From the NCBI RefSeq assembly GCF_009711415.1, contig NZ_SMLZ01000085.1, positions 1 to 54,280 of the forward strand: a stretch of DNA of 54,280 bases, in the 5' to 3' direction. This document shows positions 34,243 to 43,399 of this stretch, piece after piece. The stretch is from Roseibium denhamense (GTDB lineage Bacteria; Pseudomonadota; Alphaproteobacteria; Rhizobiales; Stappiaceae). The stretch's first letter is position 1; the number at the start of each line of letters is the position of its first letter. The notes under the pieces are model-generated. The model did no database searches and was not told the origin of the DNA. It saw only the letters and a list, made by a program, of their open reading frames with translations. The position numbers and the translations under genes were made by a program.

Positions 34243-36519
34243 TTACGCCTTAGCGATTTTGGCCTCGTAGTAATAGTCCGGCCCGTCGGGGCCGTCGGTG
34301 CGCTCAAAATCCTCTAGGAATTTCCGCAGTGCAGCCTCATTCAAGGGTTTCGAAATGAAGTAGCCTTGCATGCGGTGGCAGCTGTGAGCTTGCAAAAAGC
34401 GGATTTGTTCAATCGTCTCAATGCCTTCTGCGACAATTGTCATACCAAGGGCTTTGCCAAGCTGGATAATCGACACGAGAATGGCTTCGGCTTCCGCATT
34501 GCCGTTCATGTCCGAAACAAAGTCCTTGTCGATTTTCAAGGTGTCGAACGGAAAACGCCTCAGATAACTGAGGCTGGAGTAACCGGAGCCGAAATCGTCC
34601 AGGGCAACTTTGACTCCGAGGTTTTTCAGGCGCCGCAATGACTTCAGAACCGTGTCGTTCCGTCCTGCAAAAACCGTCTCTGTGACTTCGATCTCAAGCC
34701 TCTGCGGGGGCAGATTGTTTGCCGCCAGGATCGCCATCACCTTCTCGACAAACCGCGGATGCTTGAACTGGTTCGGCGATACGTTGACCGACATGCTGAG
34801 GCTCGGCCATTCATGCGCCTTGGCGCAGGCCTTGTTGAGGATCCAGAGGCCCAGGTCGTTGATCAGACCGGTTTCCTCGGCAACCGGGATAAACTGAGAC
34901 GGTGGAACCACGGTTCCGTCCGGCTTCGTCCAGCGGGCCAGAGCCTCAACTGACACGATGCTCTTGGCATACGTATCGGATTGCGGCTGATAGGCAAGAT
35001 CCAGCTCGTCAAACTTCATTGCCAGGCGCAATTCGCGCGACAGCTTGTCCTTTGACTGAACGTGATCTTCCATCGTGGGCTCAAAGAACGAGCGGCGGTT
35101 CCGGCCATTTTCCTTGGCATCATAAAGCGCAATATCTGCCCGCCGGAGGAGGTCGTCCGGGTCTGTGCCGTCCCGGGGCGACACGGCGGCGCCCATGGAA
35201 AGGCTTGCGTGAAGCTCACGGCTGCCGATCTTGATGGGCTGGGCGATTTCGTCCTGGACCTTGTCCAGGATGTGATCGAGCCACTCGTCATCCACACAGT
35301 TGCGGATCAGCATGGCGAACTCGTCACCGCTGATGCGGGCCACAAGGCTGCCGTCGGGAACCACGCTGTGGAGCCGCCCTGCAATGGCGGCAATGACCTT
35401 GTCACCGGCCGAATGGCCAAGCGTATCGTTGATATCCTTGAAATGATCGAGATCGATATAGACCACGGCCGTTTCGGTGCCGTTTTCAGTGCCTTGTTCA
35501 AGCGTATCTGAGAGCAGTCTGTGAAAATGAGACCTGTTGGGCAGTCCGGACAGGGCATCGTGGCGGGCCGTGTGGATGGCCTGCTGCTCGCTTTTTGCAA
35601 GCCTCCTGGTCATGTGCCTCGTAAAGAACGCAACTGCGATGACCACAGCGGCAATCATCGATGCGGCCACAACCAGATACGGATTAATGCGCTGCAGCAG
35701 TTGGCTGCCCGGCCGGTTGGCGTTCCACGCGACCACGCCGATTGTGTCCCCGCGGGGATTGGTGAGCTGATATTGGCCGATACCTGGCCGGTCAATTTGG
35801 CGGTTTGCTATCACGAAGCCGGCGAGCCCGGTCATTTCGGAAATTTCTGCAAGGCGTTCGCCCCTCAAGGGGACCATGCTGACCAGAACCGCCGGGGGGC
35901 GCCGTTCTGAGATAACGGTCTGGATCTGCTGCATGACGGCGGCGGCGCTGAAAAGATAAGGCTCACCGGCAAGGCTCAACACGCCCGTTTCAGCTATTGA
36001 ATGACCGGAATTGCTTGTGTGGGGCACGAAACTGTAGAGGCCGCTCGGCGTCTTGCGGAATGTATTTATGTAGCGGGCCCGCACTTTCGCAATGGCTGGC
36101 CGCATCTGATTGAGCAGATCCTCATTCATCCAACGGTCAGTATGGTTCTGCGCGTAGATGAATTCCGGCTGATAATCGCGGTCAATCAGAACGGACTTTG
36201 TGAACCCGTGGTTTTGAAAAAGCCAGTGGGTCACGTTGTTGTAAAGCCAATAGGTATCCAGCTCGGCCGCATGAACACGGCGGTAGGCTTCATCCCAGAC
36301 AGCGACGCCGACCTGCTGCTTGACCATGTAATTGCTGGTGAGCTGGAGGGCGCCGCTCAGCAGGTTTGCTTCTGAATCCCGCGCGCTTTCATCCGATATC
36401 CGGGCGGACCAGTGCATCAAGCCGAAGATGCTGACGACAGATACAAATACGATCACAACCATCGGGATAATGATCGTGTTGGCGATTTGACTGCCCGAAA
36501 TGTTAGACGTCTTTAGCAT
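34243..36519 (-). CDS. CHASE4-GGDEF-EAL c-di-GMP protein
   Basis: This 758-aa inner-membrane protein has membrane segments at about residues 15-36 and 276-298 enclosing a CHASE4-type periplasmic sensor (DEAYRRVHAAELDTYWLYNN, in part). Then come GGDEF (about 320-480) and EAL (about 495-745). The cyclase motif is SGDEF and the upstream RxxD inhibitory site is missing, so cyclase activity is uncertain. The phosphodiesterase is complete: VEALARW, NVSPNQF, EVTETVF, DDFGSGYSSL, LKIDKDF, AEGIET. It probably degrades c-di-GMP in response to an external signal. The 287-bp AT-rich region upstream is its promoter region. Confidence 0.92.
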   Translation of the reverse strand: MLKTSNISGSQIANTIIIPMVVIVFVSVVSIFGLMHWSARISDESARDSEANLLSGALQLTSNYMVKQQVGVAVWDEAYRRVHAAELDTYWLYNNVTHWLFQNHGFTKSVLIDRDYQPEFIYAQNHTDRWMNEDLLNQMRPAIAKVRARYINTFRKTPSGLYSFVPHTSNSGHSIAETGVLSLAGEPYLFSAAAVMQQIQTVISERRPPAVLVSMVPLRGERLAEISEMTGLAGFVIANRQIDRPGIGQYQLTNPRGDTIGVVAWNANRPGSQLLQRINPYLVVAASMIAAVVIAVAFFTRHMTRRLAKSEQQAIHTARHDALSGLPNRSHFHRLLSDTLEQGTENGTETAVVYIDLDHFKDINDTLGHSAGDKVIAAIAGRLHSVVPDGSLVARISGDEFAMLIRNCVDDEWLDHILDKVQDEIAQPIKIGSRELHASLSMGAAVSPRDGTDPDDLLRRADIALYDAKENGRNRRSFFEPTMEDHVQSKDKLSRELRLAMKFDELDLAYQPQSDTYAKSIVSVEALARWTKPDGTVVPPSQFIPVAEETGLINDLGLWILNKACAKAHEWPSLSMSVNVSPNQFKHPRFVEKVMAILAANNLPPQRLEIEVTETVFAGRNDTVLKSLRRLKNLGVKVALDDFGSGYSSLSYLRRFPFDTLKIDKDFVSDMNGNAEAEAILVSIIQLGKALGMTIVAEGIETIEQIRFLQAHSCHRMQGYFISKPLNEAALRKFLEDFERTDGPDGPDYYYEAKIAKA

Positions 36520-36806
36520 GTACTGATCCAGCTATACTGGTCAGAGTATCAATCAAGGCCGTTAAAGAATGCCCCAAATTGTTGGTAAAAAAAGTCTTTA
36601 TTAATAGTGTGTGCGCCGGTGGTTTATCAGGCGTGATAAGGTATTAAGCTTGTATTTTCTAACGGTTCATCCTTCCTTTCCGGGCAAGAGGTTGGTTTTG
36701 AAGGAGAGCTTTTTTATTGAAGACTGCTCAGCATTTTCAATAATTATTCTATAATAGACTTGGAAGTTTCAGTTTCGTTTTGTGAGACGGTTAGATTTCC
36801 ATTGGC
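36520..36806. promoter_or_regulatory. AT-rich region between radC and the CHASE4-GGDEF-EAL gene
   Basis: These 287 bp hold no credible gene. They should contain the 3' end of the map-radC transcript and the promoter of the minus-strand c-di-GMP gene. An imperfect inverted repeat around 36523-36543 (TGATCCAG with CTGGTCA, 5-nt gap) lies directly upstream of that gene's start and could be an operator. Confidence 0.4.
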
Positions 36807-37520
36807 CTAGATTAGCTGCAAACCCCGAAAACTGATGTTTGACCTTAGGCCGATGATGATATGGTCGTGAACTTCGACGCCCAAGGGTTTGGCGATGTCG
36901 ACAATCTGACGAGTCATTTGAATGTCAGCCCGTGATGGCGTTGGATCGCCGGAGGGGTGGTTGTGAACCAGTATGATCGCTGTCGATGCCAATTCGATTG
37001 CGCGGCGGATCACTTCTCTTGGATAAACGGGTGTATGATCAACCGTCCCGATTTGCTGAACCTCGTCGGCGATAAGACCGTTCTTCTTGTCCAAAAACAA
37101 AACTCTGAACTGTTCGCGGCTGTCCAGCTCCATTGAGGCCTGAAGGTATTCAGTTACTTTCGACCAGGAATCGAGGAGCTTGCGCTCTTTCAGCTCCGCC
37201 ATGTGATACCGCGCGATGGCCGCATGAACGGCTTGCAACGTGTCGATGCTGATGTCGGATAAGCCTTTGACTTCCTTAAGCCGCGCCCGTGGAGCCGCCA
37301 AAGCGGCCGGGAAGGAGCCGAACCTTTTCAAGAGTGCCTTCGCGATAGGCTTGGTGTCCTGGCGGGGCAGGGCGGAAAATAACAAGAATTCCAGAAGCTC
37401 ATAGTCAGCGAGTCCCTGCTCGCCGGTTTTACGGAAACGGTCCCTCAGTCTTTGCCGATGGCCCTTGCGGTCGTCTATCTCCGGTGTTTTTTCCGCAAAG
37501 CCGTTCCGGTGGTCGCTCAT
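36807..37520 (-). CDS. radC: RadC family protein (JAB/MPN domain)
   Basis: This 237-aa protein has an N-terminal helix-hairpin-helix-like part (about 15-100; [20 protein letters not shown]) and a C-terminal JAB/MPN domain with the metal site [18 protein letters not shown] and [17 protein letters not shown]. RadC was named for a radiation phenotype later questioned, and its real role is unclear. The ATG at 37520 overlaps the map stop codon in a TGATG arrangement, so the two are coupled. Confidence 0.92.
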   Translation of the reverse strand: MSDHRNGFAEKTPEIDDRKGHRQRLRDRFRKTGEQGLADYELLEFLLFSALPRQDTKPIAKALLKRFGSFPAALAAPRARLKEVKGLSDISIDTLQAVHAAIARYHMAELKERKLLDSWSKVTEYLQASMELDSREQFRVLFLDKKNGLIADEVQQIGTVDHTPVYPREVIRRAIELASTAIILVHNHPSGDPTPSRADIQMTRQIVDIAKPLGVEVHDHIIIGLRSNISFRGLQLI

Positions 37521-38359
37521 CAGGCTCCTGTGTTGTCTGGACGTCCTGGTTTGTGGATACCGCTTGGCGATGTTGTGAATATCTGGCAGCCCTCGGCCGT
37601 AATTCCAATGGAGTGCTCGAATTGAGCCGACAGGGACCGATCCCGGGTCACTGCGGTCCATCCGTCACTCAGGACTTTCACATGGGGGCGGCCGATATTC
37701 ACCATCGGTTCGATTGTGAAAATCATGCCGGGTTTCAGTTCAACGCCTTCGCCAGGCCGTCCGTAGTGGAGGATATTCGGTGTGTCGTGGAACAGGCGCC
37801 CGAGCCCGTGTCCGCAAAAATCACGCACAACCGAACAGCGTTCGGCCTCCACGAATGTCTGGATCGCAGCGCCGATATCCCCTGTAGTATTGCCGGGTTT
37901 CGCCGCCTGAATGCCGCGCATCAGCGATTCGTACGTTACATCGATCAGCCGTTCGGCTGCACGTTTGACCTCTCCAACCGGATACATCCGGCTGCTGTCC
38001 CCATGCCAGCCGTCGAGAATGAAGGTTACATCGATATTGACGATATCGCCTTCGCGCAGGCCTTTGTTATTGGGAATACCGTGGCAGACCACATGATTGA
38101 TCGAGGTGCACGATGACTTCGTGTAACCGCGGTAATTCAGCGTTGCCGGTATTGCATTGTTATCGAGGCCGTATTGGAACACGAAATCGTCGATTTCCTG
38201 CGTGGTGACACCGGGCTTGATCATGGCTGCAATATCGTCGAGGCAGCGGGCCGTGAGTTGTCCGGCGCGCATCATGCCCTCAAAGTCTTCGGGTCCGTAA
38301 AGGCGGACTTGACCGGTATTTTTCAACGGGGCATCAGCGGCGTCGATATAGGTGACCAT
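37520..38359 (-). CDS. map: Type I methionine aminopeptidase
   Basis: Map removes the initiator methionine from nascent proteins. From the ATG at 38359 the protein has 279 aa. The five metal ligands are visible: Asp in [19 protein letters not shown] (two), His in [12 protein letters not shown], Glu in FTIEPM and Glu in AQFEHSIGI; the substrate His is in [10 protein letters not shown]. An N-terminal extension of about 20 residues precedes the catalytic fold. It is translationally coupled to radC, an order I associate with Hyphomicrobiales. Confidence 0.95.
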   Translation of the reverse strand: MVTYIDAADAPLKNTGQVRLYGPEDFEGMMRAGQLTARCLDDIAAMIKPGVTTQEIDDFVFQYGLDNNAIPATLNYRGYTKSSCTSINHVVCHGIPNNKGLREGDIVNIDVTFILDGWHGDSSRMYPVGEVKRAAERLIDVTYESLMRGIQAAKPGNTTGDIGAAIQTFVEAERCSVVRDFCGHGLGRLFHDTPNILHYGRPGEGVELKPGMIFTIEPMVNIGRPHVKVLSDGWTAVTRDRSLSAQFEHSIGITAEGCQIFTTSPSGIHKPGRPDNTGA

Positions 38360-38575
38360 TGAGTGTTCTGTCTCGCAGTTGGCGGAGCCCTTGGCGCGAA
38401 TGCGGCTACCGCATCTTGGCATGTCTTCTTCCGTTCACATACAGCTCATGCGGGCAGATTTCCAGTTTATGGTCCGCGAAAGTCACTGCGGCGTGGAAAC
38501 AGGTGAATACCGCTTGCGAAATGTTGAGGTGCCCGCTTGCCTAAACCGGCGCGGACGGCTAGGTGAAGACAAACA

Positions 38576-38661
38576 GCGGGCGTGGTGGAACTGGTAGACA
38601 CAAGGGACTTAAAATCCCTCGGCCCTAGGCTGTACGGGTTCGAGTCCCGTCGCCCGCACCA
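38576..38661 (+). tRNA. tRNA-Leu (anticodon TAA)
   Basis: A class II tRNA of 86 nt with encoded CCA. The acceptor stem GCGGGCG (38576-38582) pairs with CGCCCGC (38651-38657), followed by A and CCA. The D arm contains GGTAGACAC, the anticodon loop CTTAAAA has TAA in the centre, a long variable arm follows (CGGCCCTAGGCTGT), and the T loop is GGTTCGAGTCC. A T-rich tract lies about 15 nt downstream (TTTCTTTTCTTTTT) and may end transcription. Confidence 0.95.
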
Positions 38662-38685
38662 AATCATCAAAAATTTCTTTTCTTT

Positions 38686-40806
38686 TTAGGCCGAGCGCCT
38701 TTTGGCCGACGCCCGGACCTGTGTTTGCGAGAACGCGTGCAGGCGGTTGCGCAATTCCCCCACTGGAACCGGCGGACAGCAGAAGTAGCCTTGCACACCG
38801 TCGCAGCCAAGGCTGCTTGTGAGCCCATACTCTCCGTCTGTTTCCGCGCCCTCCGCAATCACCCGGAGGCCAAGCCCTTTTCCAAGGTCGACGATTGCTT
38901 TGAACAGCTCTGACTTTGACACCTTGCTGTCCGCATCGGTCAGGAAAGCCCGGTCGATTTTCAGCTCCTGGAAAGGCAAACGGTGGAGGTAGCTGAGCGA
39001 GGAGTAACCAGACCCGAAATCGTCCAGGGAAAGCTGGACGCCAATGTCCTGGAGTTCCGACAAGATGTCGAGAACACGTTGCTCACTGGTGTCCACGAAG
39101 ACATTTTCGGTGACTTCAAGGCACAAGCTGTTTGCAGGAACCCCGTGAAAGCTCAGGATTTCGCGAACCTGTTCGGCAAATGACGACTGGCGGAACTGGA
39201 TCGGGGAGACATTGACGGACACCTGGTTGAAGTCGAACCCCTCAGCACGCCAGATCGCGATCTGGCGGCAGGCCTCTTCAAGGACAAAGTGGCCGACATC
39301 CAGGACCAAGCCTGTCTTTTCAGCAATTGGAATGAAGTTGCTGGGTGGAATATAGCCGCCTTTTTCGCTCGGCCAGCGGATCAGGGCCTCCAGGCCTATG
39401 AGCCGTCCGTCTTGTGGCCTGAACTGAGGCTGATAGTGAAGCTCAAGCTGCTTGGTTCTGATGGCCGCCCGCAAAAGCGTCTCCAGCAGCATGTCCGACT
39501 GAACCTTTTCGTTCATCGGCGCGGAGAAAAATTCGTAGCTGTTTACATCCTTGGATTTGGCTGCCCTGAGCGCCAGACCGGCAATACGGTGGGCCGTCTC
39601 CGCATCATCTGCATCCTGGGGCAGAAGCGCGATCCCGATACACGGATCAACACGGATTTCGCCTTCCTCAAGCTGAAAGGGAACGGAGAGCATTTCCAGC
39701 GCTTGAATGGCCCGGTCTTCCGCCAGCGTTCCCTCTTCGTCACAGGGCAGCAAGATGCAGAAGTCATCTGCCGAAATGCGGGAGATCTTGGCATTCCGGC
39801 CAAACGTGCGCACAAGCCTTGCGTAGGCTTGGAGCAGAACGCGGTTACCTACTTGCTGGCCAAATGTGTCGTTGATTTTGGCGAAACCGCTGAAGTCCAG
39901 ATGAATGAGCGAGAAGCACCGGCTTGAGGTCCGTGTCTCTTTGAGGGCCGCATTCAATTCGGAGAAATACCGCGTGCGGTTCCCGGCCATGGTGACCGGA
40001 TCCGTATAGGCCAATTTGTGGAGCTTGTCCTGGAGCTCCGTCACCTTGACCAAACCTTGTGCAAGATGGCCGATTTCGTCATGGCGGTGGGTGAACGGCA
40101 CGCGCCCGGCCAACCGGCCGCCCGCAAGCTGGTCAGCTGTTTCCGCCAGGCTGACAAGCGGTTTGAACTCGGTCCGCAGCAAAAGAATGCCAACAAGACT
40201 TGCGAAAACCACAATAATGGCGGCTGCGAGAAGAAGACGTGCCTTGTGCCGGTTCTTTGCTGTGCTGAGATCGTCAATCCAGCCAACATCGACTGCGAGC
40301 GCCCCCTTGAGCGTGTCCGCACCGGTCATGATCGGCATAATATAGGCAAGGCGCATCCGGCCCTGTACGGGCACGTTGCCGATATATCTCTGTCCGTTGG
40401 ACAGACTTTCAAACGCGGGATGGCCGGATGATATGGAAAACGGCGGTGGCGGGCCTCCGTCAGGCGCCCGGAATGTCGAGGCGAAACGGTTGAACGCCTG
40501 GTCTTGCTCCGACCAGCGGAACATGTTCGCAGCGCCCTGATTTGCCCGCCCGATGGTCGCAAGAAGATCGTCGAGCGCACCACTGTGGGTCAACGTCCGC
40601 TCATCCGCATCGTCTTGTAGTGTCAACAAAAGCGGCTGACCGTCCTCATTCAGCACCGGCTTTAGAGCGTCGTCGGCCCCATAACGCATCAGCGCCGCGG
40701 CGGTCCGCGCAGCTCGATCAATCCGGATTTTTGCATTTTCTGTCGTGGCCGTGGTGAGTTCGTAATAGCCAAGGCCGGATACAAGACCAATAGTGCCGAG
40801 TACCAT
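38686..40806 (-). CDS. HAMP-GGDEF-EAL protein, cyclase site degenerate
   Basis: This c-di-GMP protein of about 706 aa (725 if the ATT start is used) has an N-terminal membrane segment, a periplasmic sensor (about 30-180), a second membrane segment (about 190-212), a HAMP linker, a GGDEF domain and an EAL domain. The cyclase motif is SADDF, so that domain is almost surely inactive. The phosphodiesterase keeps LEALIRW, NVSPIQF, EVTENVF, DDFGSGYSSL and LKIDRAF; AEGAET replaces the usual AEGVET. The ATG at 40806 has no Shine-Dalgarno and falls inside the first membrane helix, so the true start is probably upstream at 40863. Confidence 0.88.
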   Translation of the reverse strand: MVLGTIGLVSGLGYYELTTATTENAKIRIDRAARTAAALMRYGADDALKPVLNEDGQPLLLTLQDDADERTLTHSGALDDLLATIGRANQGAANMFRWSEQDQAFNRFASTFRAPDGGPPPPFSISSGHPAFESLSNGQRYIGNVPVQGRMRLAYIMPIMTGADTLKGALAVDVGWIDDLSTAKNRHKARLLLAAAIIVVFASLVGILLLRTEFKPLVSLAETADQLAGGRLAGRVPFTHRHDEIGHLAQGLVKVTELQDKLHKLAYTDPVTMAGNRTRYFSELNAALKETRTSSRCFSLIHLDFSGFAKINDTFGQQVGNRVLLQAYARLVRTFGRNAKISRISADDFCILLPCDEEGTLAEDRAIQALEMLSVPFQLEEGEIRVDPCIGIALLPQDADDAETAHRIAGLALRAAKSKDVNSYEFFSAPMNEKVQSDMLLETLLRAAIRTKQLELHYQPQFRPQDGRLIGLEALIRWPSEKGGYIPPSNFIPIAEKTGLVLDVGHFVLEEACRQIAIWRAEGFDFNQVSVNVSPIQFRQSSFAEQVREILSFHGVPANSLCLEVTENVFVDTSEQRVLDILSELQDIGVQLSLDDFGSGYSSLSYLHRLPFQELKIDRAFLTDADSKVSKSELFKAIVDLGKGLGLRVIAEGAETDGEYGLTSSLGCDGVQGYFCCPPVPVGELRNRLHAFSQTQVRASAKRRSA

Positions 40807-40860
40807 AATGACTAAAATTGCAGCGATCCGGAATACAAGCGAGTGTAGTCCAAACCTAGG

Positions 40861-40877
40861 AATGGCGACGTATCCTT
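40861..40877 (-). promoter_or_regulatory. Shine-Dalgarno and probable ATT start codon of the GGDEF-EAL gene
   Basis: On the minus strand AAGGA (40877-40873) is followed nine bases later by an in-frame ATT (40863-40861). The 19 codons from there to the ATG at 40806 are open and encode PRFGLHSLVFRIAAILVI, a normal basic start running into the first membrane helix. A stop codon lies three codons before the AAGGA-proximal end of the frame, and no ATG, GTG or TTG occurs in between. Confidence 0.55.
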
Positions 40878-41184
40878 GTTAATTTCACCTATAAGGCGAT
40901 GATTGTCGCATGGACACGCTGAAGTAATTGTTAAGGTGACTTCGGATCTGTTTCTCAATAAGTGAAATTTCAGGGATTGCGGCCGGGCGGTACGGCGCTG
41001 CTTGCAGTTTTGGCCGGCCAACCGTGCGGGCAGCCCGGGCGGCAGACTGTTTGATCAATCGTGAACTTTGGGGAACGGAGAGCGGAAAGCGTTGGAAATT
41101 CGGCTCAAACGGGTTAGGACCTTGAGTCCGTGTGGATCAACCTGTCATCGGACCACATCGCACTAACCATCGGGGCGCGCCTGC
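40864..41184. promoter_or_regulatory. Divergent region between GGDEF-EAL gene and trkH
   Basis: These 321 bp hold no credible gene. The left third (40864-40965) is AT-rich and should contain the promoter of the minus-strand c-di-GMP gene. The right part has a purine-rich stretch (GGGGAACGGAGAGCGGAAAG, 41070-41089) and GGACCTTGAGTCC (41116-41128), an imperfect palindrome of unknown meaning. No strong Shine-Dalgarno precedes the trkH start. Confidence 0.4.
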
Positions 41185-42630
41185 TTGATTTCTTTCCGAC
41201 CCGTTTTGAATGTCCTCGGCTTTCTGTATGTCGGCCTTGCCACCGCCATGCTGATCCCGGCAATTGTTGATGTGGCACAGAAGAACGCCGATTGGCAGGC
41301 TTTCGTCTTCTCCGCACTGCTGACCGGCATGATCGGCATGCTCTTGTCCCTTGCCGTTGGCGGCACGCTGAAAGACGGGCTCGACACCCGCCAGACCTTT
41401 ATTTTGACCACGCTGGCCTGGGCAACCCTGCCTGCATTTGGGGCACTGCCCTTCCTGTGGCTCGGCATTGGCTATGCGGATGCAGTTTTTGAGGCGGTTT
41501 CGGGCTTTACAACGACAGGGTCCACCGTTCTGACCGGTCTGGACAGCCTGCCGCCGGGCCTTTTGGTGTGGCGTTCGATCATGCAGTGGATGGGTGGGGT
41601 CGGCATCATCGTTATGGCGATCGTTCTGCTGCCCTTTCTGCGGATTGGCGGAATGCAGTTGTTCCAGACGGAGAACTCCGACCGGTCCGAGAAGATTGTC
41701 AGCCGGTCGGTCGAGCTGATCCGGCTGCTCGGCCTTGCCTATGTTTTTCTGACTGTGTTGTGCATCGCCGCCTATCTGGCGACAGGCATGACGCTTTTTG
41801 ATGCCTTCAACCACGCCCTGACAACGATTGCGACCGGTGGCTATTCCACCAAAGATGAGTCCTTTGGATATTTCACCAACCCTGCATCCGGCTGGGTGGC
41901 GATTGTGTTCATGATCATTGGCGCCTTGCCATTCGTTTTGATTATTCAGGCCTTGCGCGGGCATCCCCTGCAGCTGTGGCGGGATCCGCAGGTGAGGGCG
42001 TTGCTGGGGTTCCTGGCGATTGTTTCGCTGACCCTGACCATCTATCTCGGCCTCGAGATGCGGTTCCCGTTCGATGAAGCGTTGTTGCGCGCAACATTCA
42101 ACGTGGTGTCGATTGTCACCGGAACAGGCTACGCGCTGGGCGATTTTTCCCAGTGGGGCGCGCCGGTTGTTGGGATCTCGCTGCTGCTGATGTTCGTGGG
42201 CGGCTGTACCGGCTCCACCACGGGCGGTATCAAGATCTTCCGTTTCCTTGTCTTCTTTGGAACGGTCCGGGCGCATTTGCGGCGGATGGTCCGCCCGCAC
42301 AGGATTATGTCAGAAGAGTATTCGGGAACCCGCCTAACGCCGGAATTGTCCTTTTCGGTTTTGGCTTTCCTGGTGCTTTACATGGGATCGGTCGGGATCA
42401 TTACCGTGGCGCTGTCGTTCTTTGATCTTGATCTCGTAACTGCGATTTCAGCTGCGGCAACTTCGGTTGGTAATGTGGGGCCGGGTCTGGGAGACGTGAT
42501 CGGCCCGGCTGGACATTTTGCGCCCTTGCCCGATGGTGCCAAATGGCTATTGTCCTTCGCCATGCTTGTTGGCCGTCTCGAGCTGTTTACAGTTCTGGTT
42601 TTGCTGGATCCGGATTTCTGGTCCAAGTAA
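41185..42630 (+). CDS. trkH: TrkH family potassium uptake protein
   Basis: TrkH is the ion-conducting membrane subunit of the Trk potassium uptake system and works with the regulatory NAD-binding TrkA. The 481-aa protein is hydrophobic throughout, with the four pore-loop filter segments GFTTTGSTVL, TTIATGGYST, IVTGTGYALG and TSVGNVGPGLG, and the conserved FVGGCTGSTTGGIKIFR. The start is TTG at 41185, the only usable codon after an in-frame stop at 41164-41166. trkA is not in the window. It is followed after 37 bp by sfsA. Confidence 0.93.
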   Translation: MISFRPVLNVLGFLYVGLATAMLIPAIVDVAQKNADWQAFVFSALLTGMIGMLLSLAVGGTLKDGLDTRQTFILTTLAWATLPAFGALPFLWLGIGYADAVFEAVSGFTTTGSTVLTGLDSLPPGLLVWRSIMQWMGGVGIIVMAIVLLPFLRIGGMQLFQTENSDRSEKIVSRSVELIRLLGLAYVFLTVLCIAAYLATGMTLFDAFNHALTTIATGGYSTKDESFGYFTNPASGWVAIVFMIIGALPFVLIIQALRGHPLQLWRDPQVRALLGFLAIVSLTLTIYLGLEMRFPFDEALLRATFNVVSIVTGTGYALGDFSQWGAPVVGISLLLMFVGGCTGSTTGGIKIFRFLVFFGTVRAHLRRMVRPHRIMSEEYSGTRLTPELSFSVLAFLVLYMGSVGIITVALSFFDLDLVTAISAAATSVGNVGPGLGDVIGPAGHFAPLPDGAKWLLSFAMLVGRLELFTVLVLLDPDFWSK

Positions 42631-42667
42631 CCGGCCTGATGTTTTTCAAACCGTTCGAGCGTCCCAC

Positions 42668-43372
42668 ATGAAATTTCCAACACACCTTGTCAGCGGCCGG
42701 CTCGTCAAACGGTACAAGCGTTTTCTTGCCGACGTGGTTCTGGACGAAACCGGCGGCGAGGTGACAGCACACTGCGCCAATCCAGGTTCCATGATGGGTT
42801 TGAAAGAACCGGGATCGCGGGTCTGGCTCTCGGTCTCCGATAATCCGAAGCGAAAGCTCAAATACTCCTGGGAAGTCATTGAAGCCGATGGGGCACTGGT
42901 CGGCATCAACACAGCGCATCCAAACAAGCTGGTCGAAGAGGCCCTTCAGGCGGGGCTTATTCCGCAGCTTTCTGGGTTCAAGTCGCTCCGGCGGGAAGTG
43001 AAATACGGCAAGAACTCAAGGATCGACATATTGCTGGAAGGTGCTGACAACGCGCTCACATATGTTGAGGTCAAAAATGTTCACCTGATGCGCCAACAGG
43101 GCCTTGCCGAGTTTCCAGACAGCGTAACTGCACGCGGCGCCAAACATCTGGGTGAACTCGCCGACATGGTGCGGGAAGGCCATCGCGCTGCCATGGTGTT
43201 TCTGGTCCAACGGCCTGATTGCTCGAGGCTGGAGCTGGCCGATGATATCGACCCGACATATGCATCCGCATTCGCAGCTGCCAAAGATGCGGGCGTTGAG
43301 GCCTACGCAATCGGATGCGAGGTCACGCTTGACGGGATTGTTGCCAACAAAATCGTAGACCTTGGAAGTTAG
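42668..43372 (+). CDS. sfsA: Sugar fermentation stimulation protein SfsA
   Basis: This 234-aa protein matches SfsA: KFPTHLVSGRLVKRYKRFLA, then TAHCANPGSMMGLKEPGS, FKSLRREVKYGKNSRIDILL and the nuclease-like core TYVEVKNVHLM, which has the acidic pattern of the PD-(D/E)xK fold. In E. coli it binds DNA and affects maltose use; a nuclease role is inferred from the fold. In many Hyphomicrobiales sfsA lies directly beside map, whereas here 4.3 kb with tRNA-Leu, a c-di-GMP gene and trkH separate them. Confidence 0.93.
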   Translation: MKFPTHLVSGRLVKRYKRFLADVVLDETGGEVTAHCANPGSMMGLKEPGSRVWLSVSDNPKRKLKYSWEVIEADGALVGINTAHPNKLVEEALQAGLIPQLSGFKSLRREVKYGKNSRIDILLEGADNALTYVEVKNVHLMRQQGLAEFPDSVTARGAKHLGELADMVREGHRAAMVFLVQRPDCSRLELADDIDPTYASAFAAAKDAGVEAYAIGCEVTLDGIVANKIVDLGS

Positions 43373-43399
43373 AGCCTCGCGGGCGGGGATTGAACGCCG

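Noticed and set aside
38352..38597. Plus-strand frame between map and tRNA-Leu
   Set aside because: It runs into the tRNA gene, has no ribosome binding site and an unlikely composition.
41137..42300. 387-codon minus-strand frame opposite trkH
   Set aside because: The Gln/Arg/His/Pro-rich product is what the complement of a hydrophobic membrane protein gives. trkH itself has all four filter motifs.
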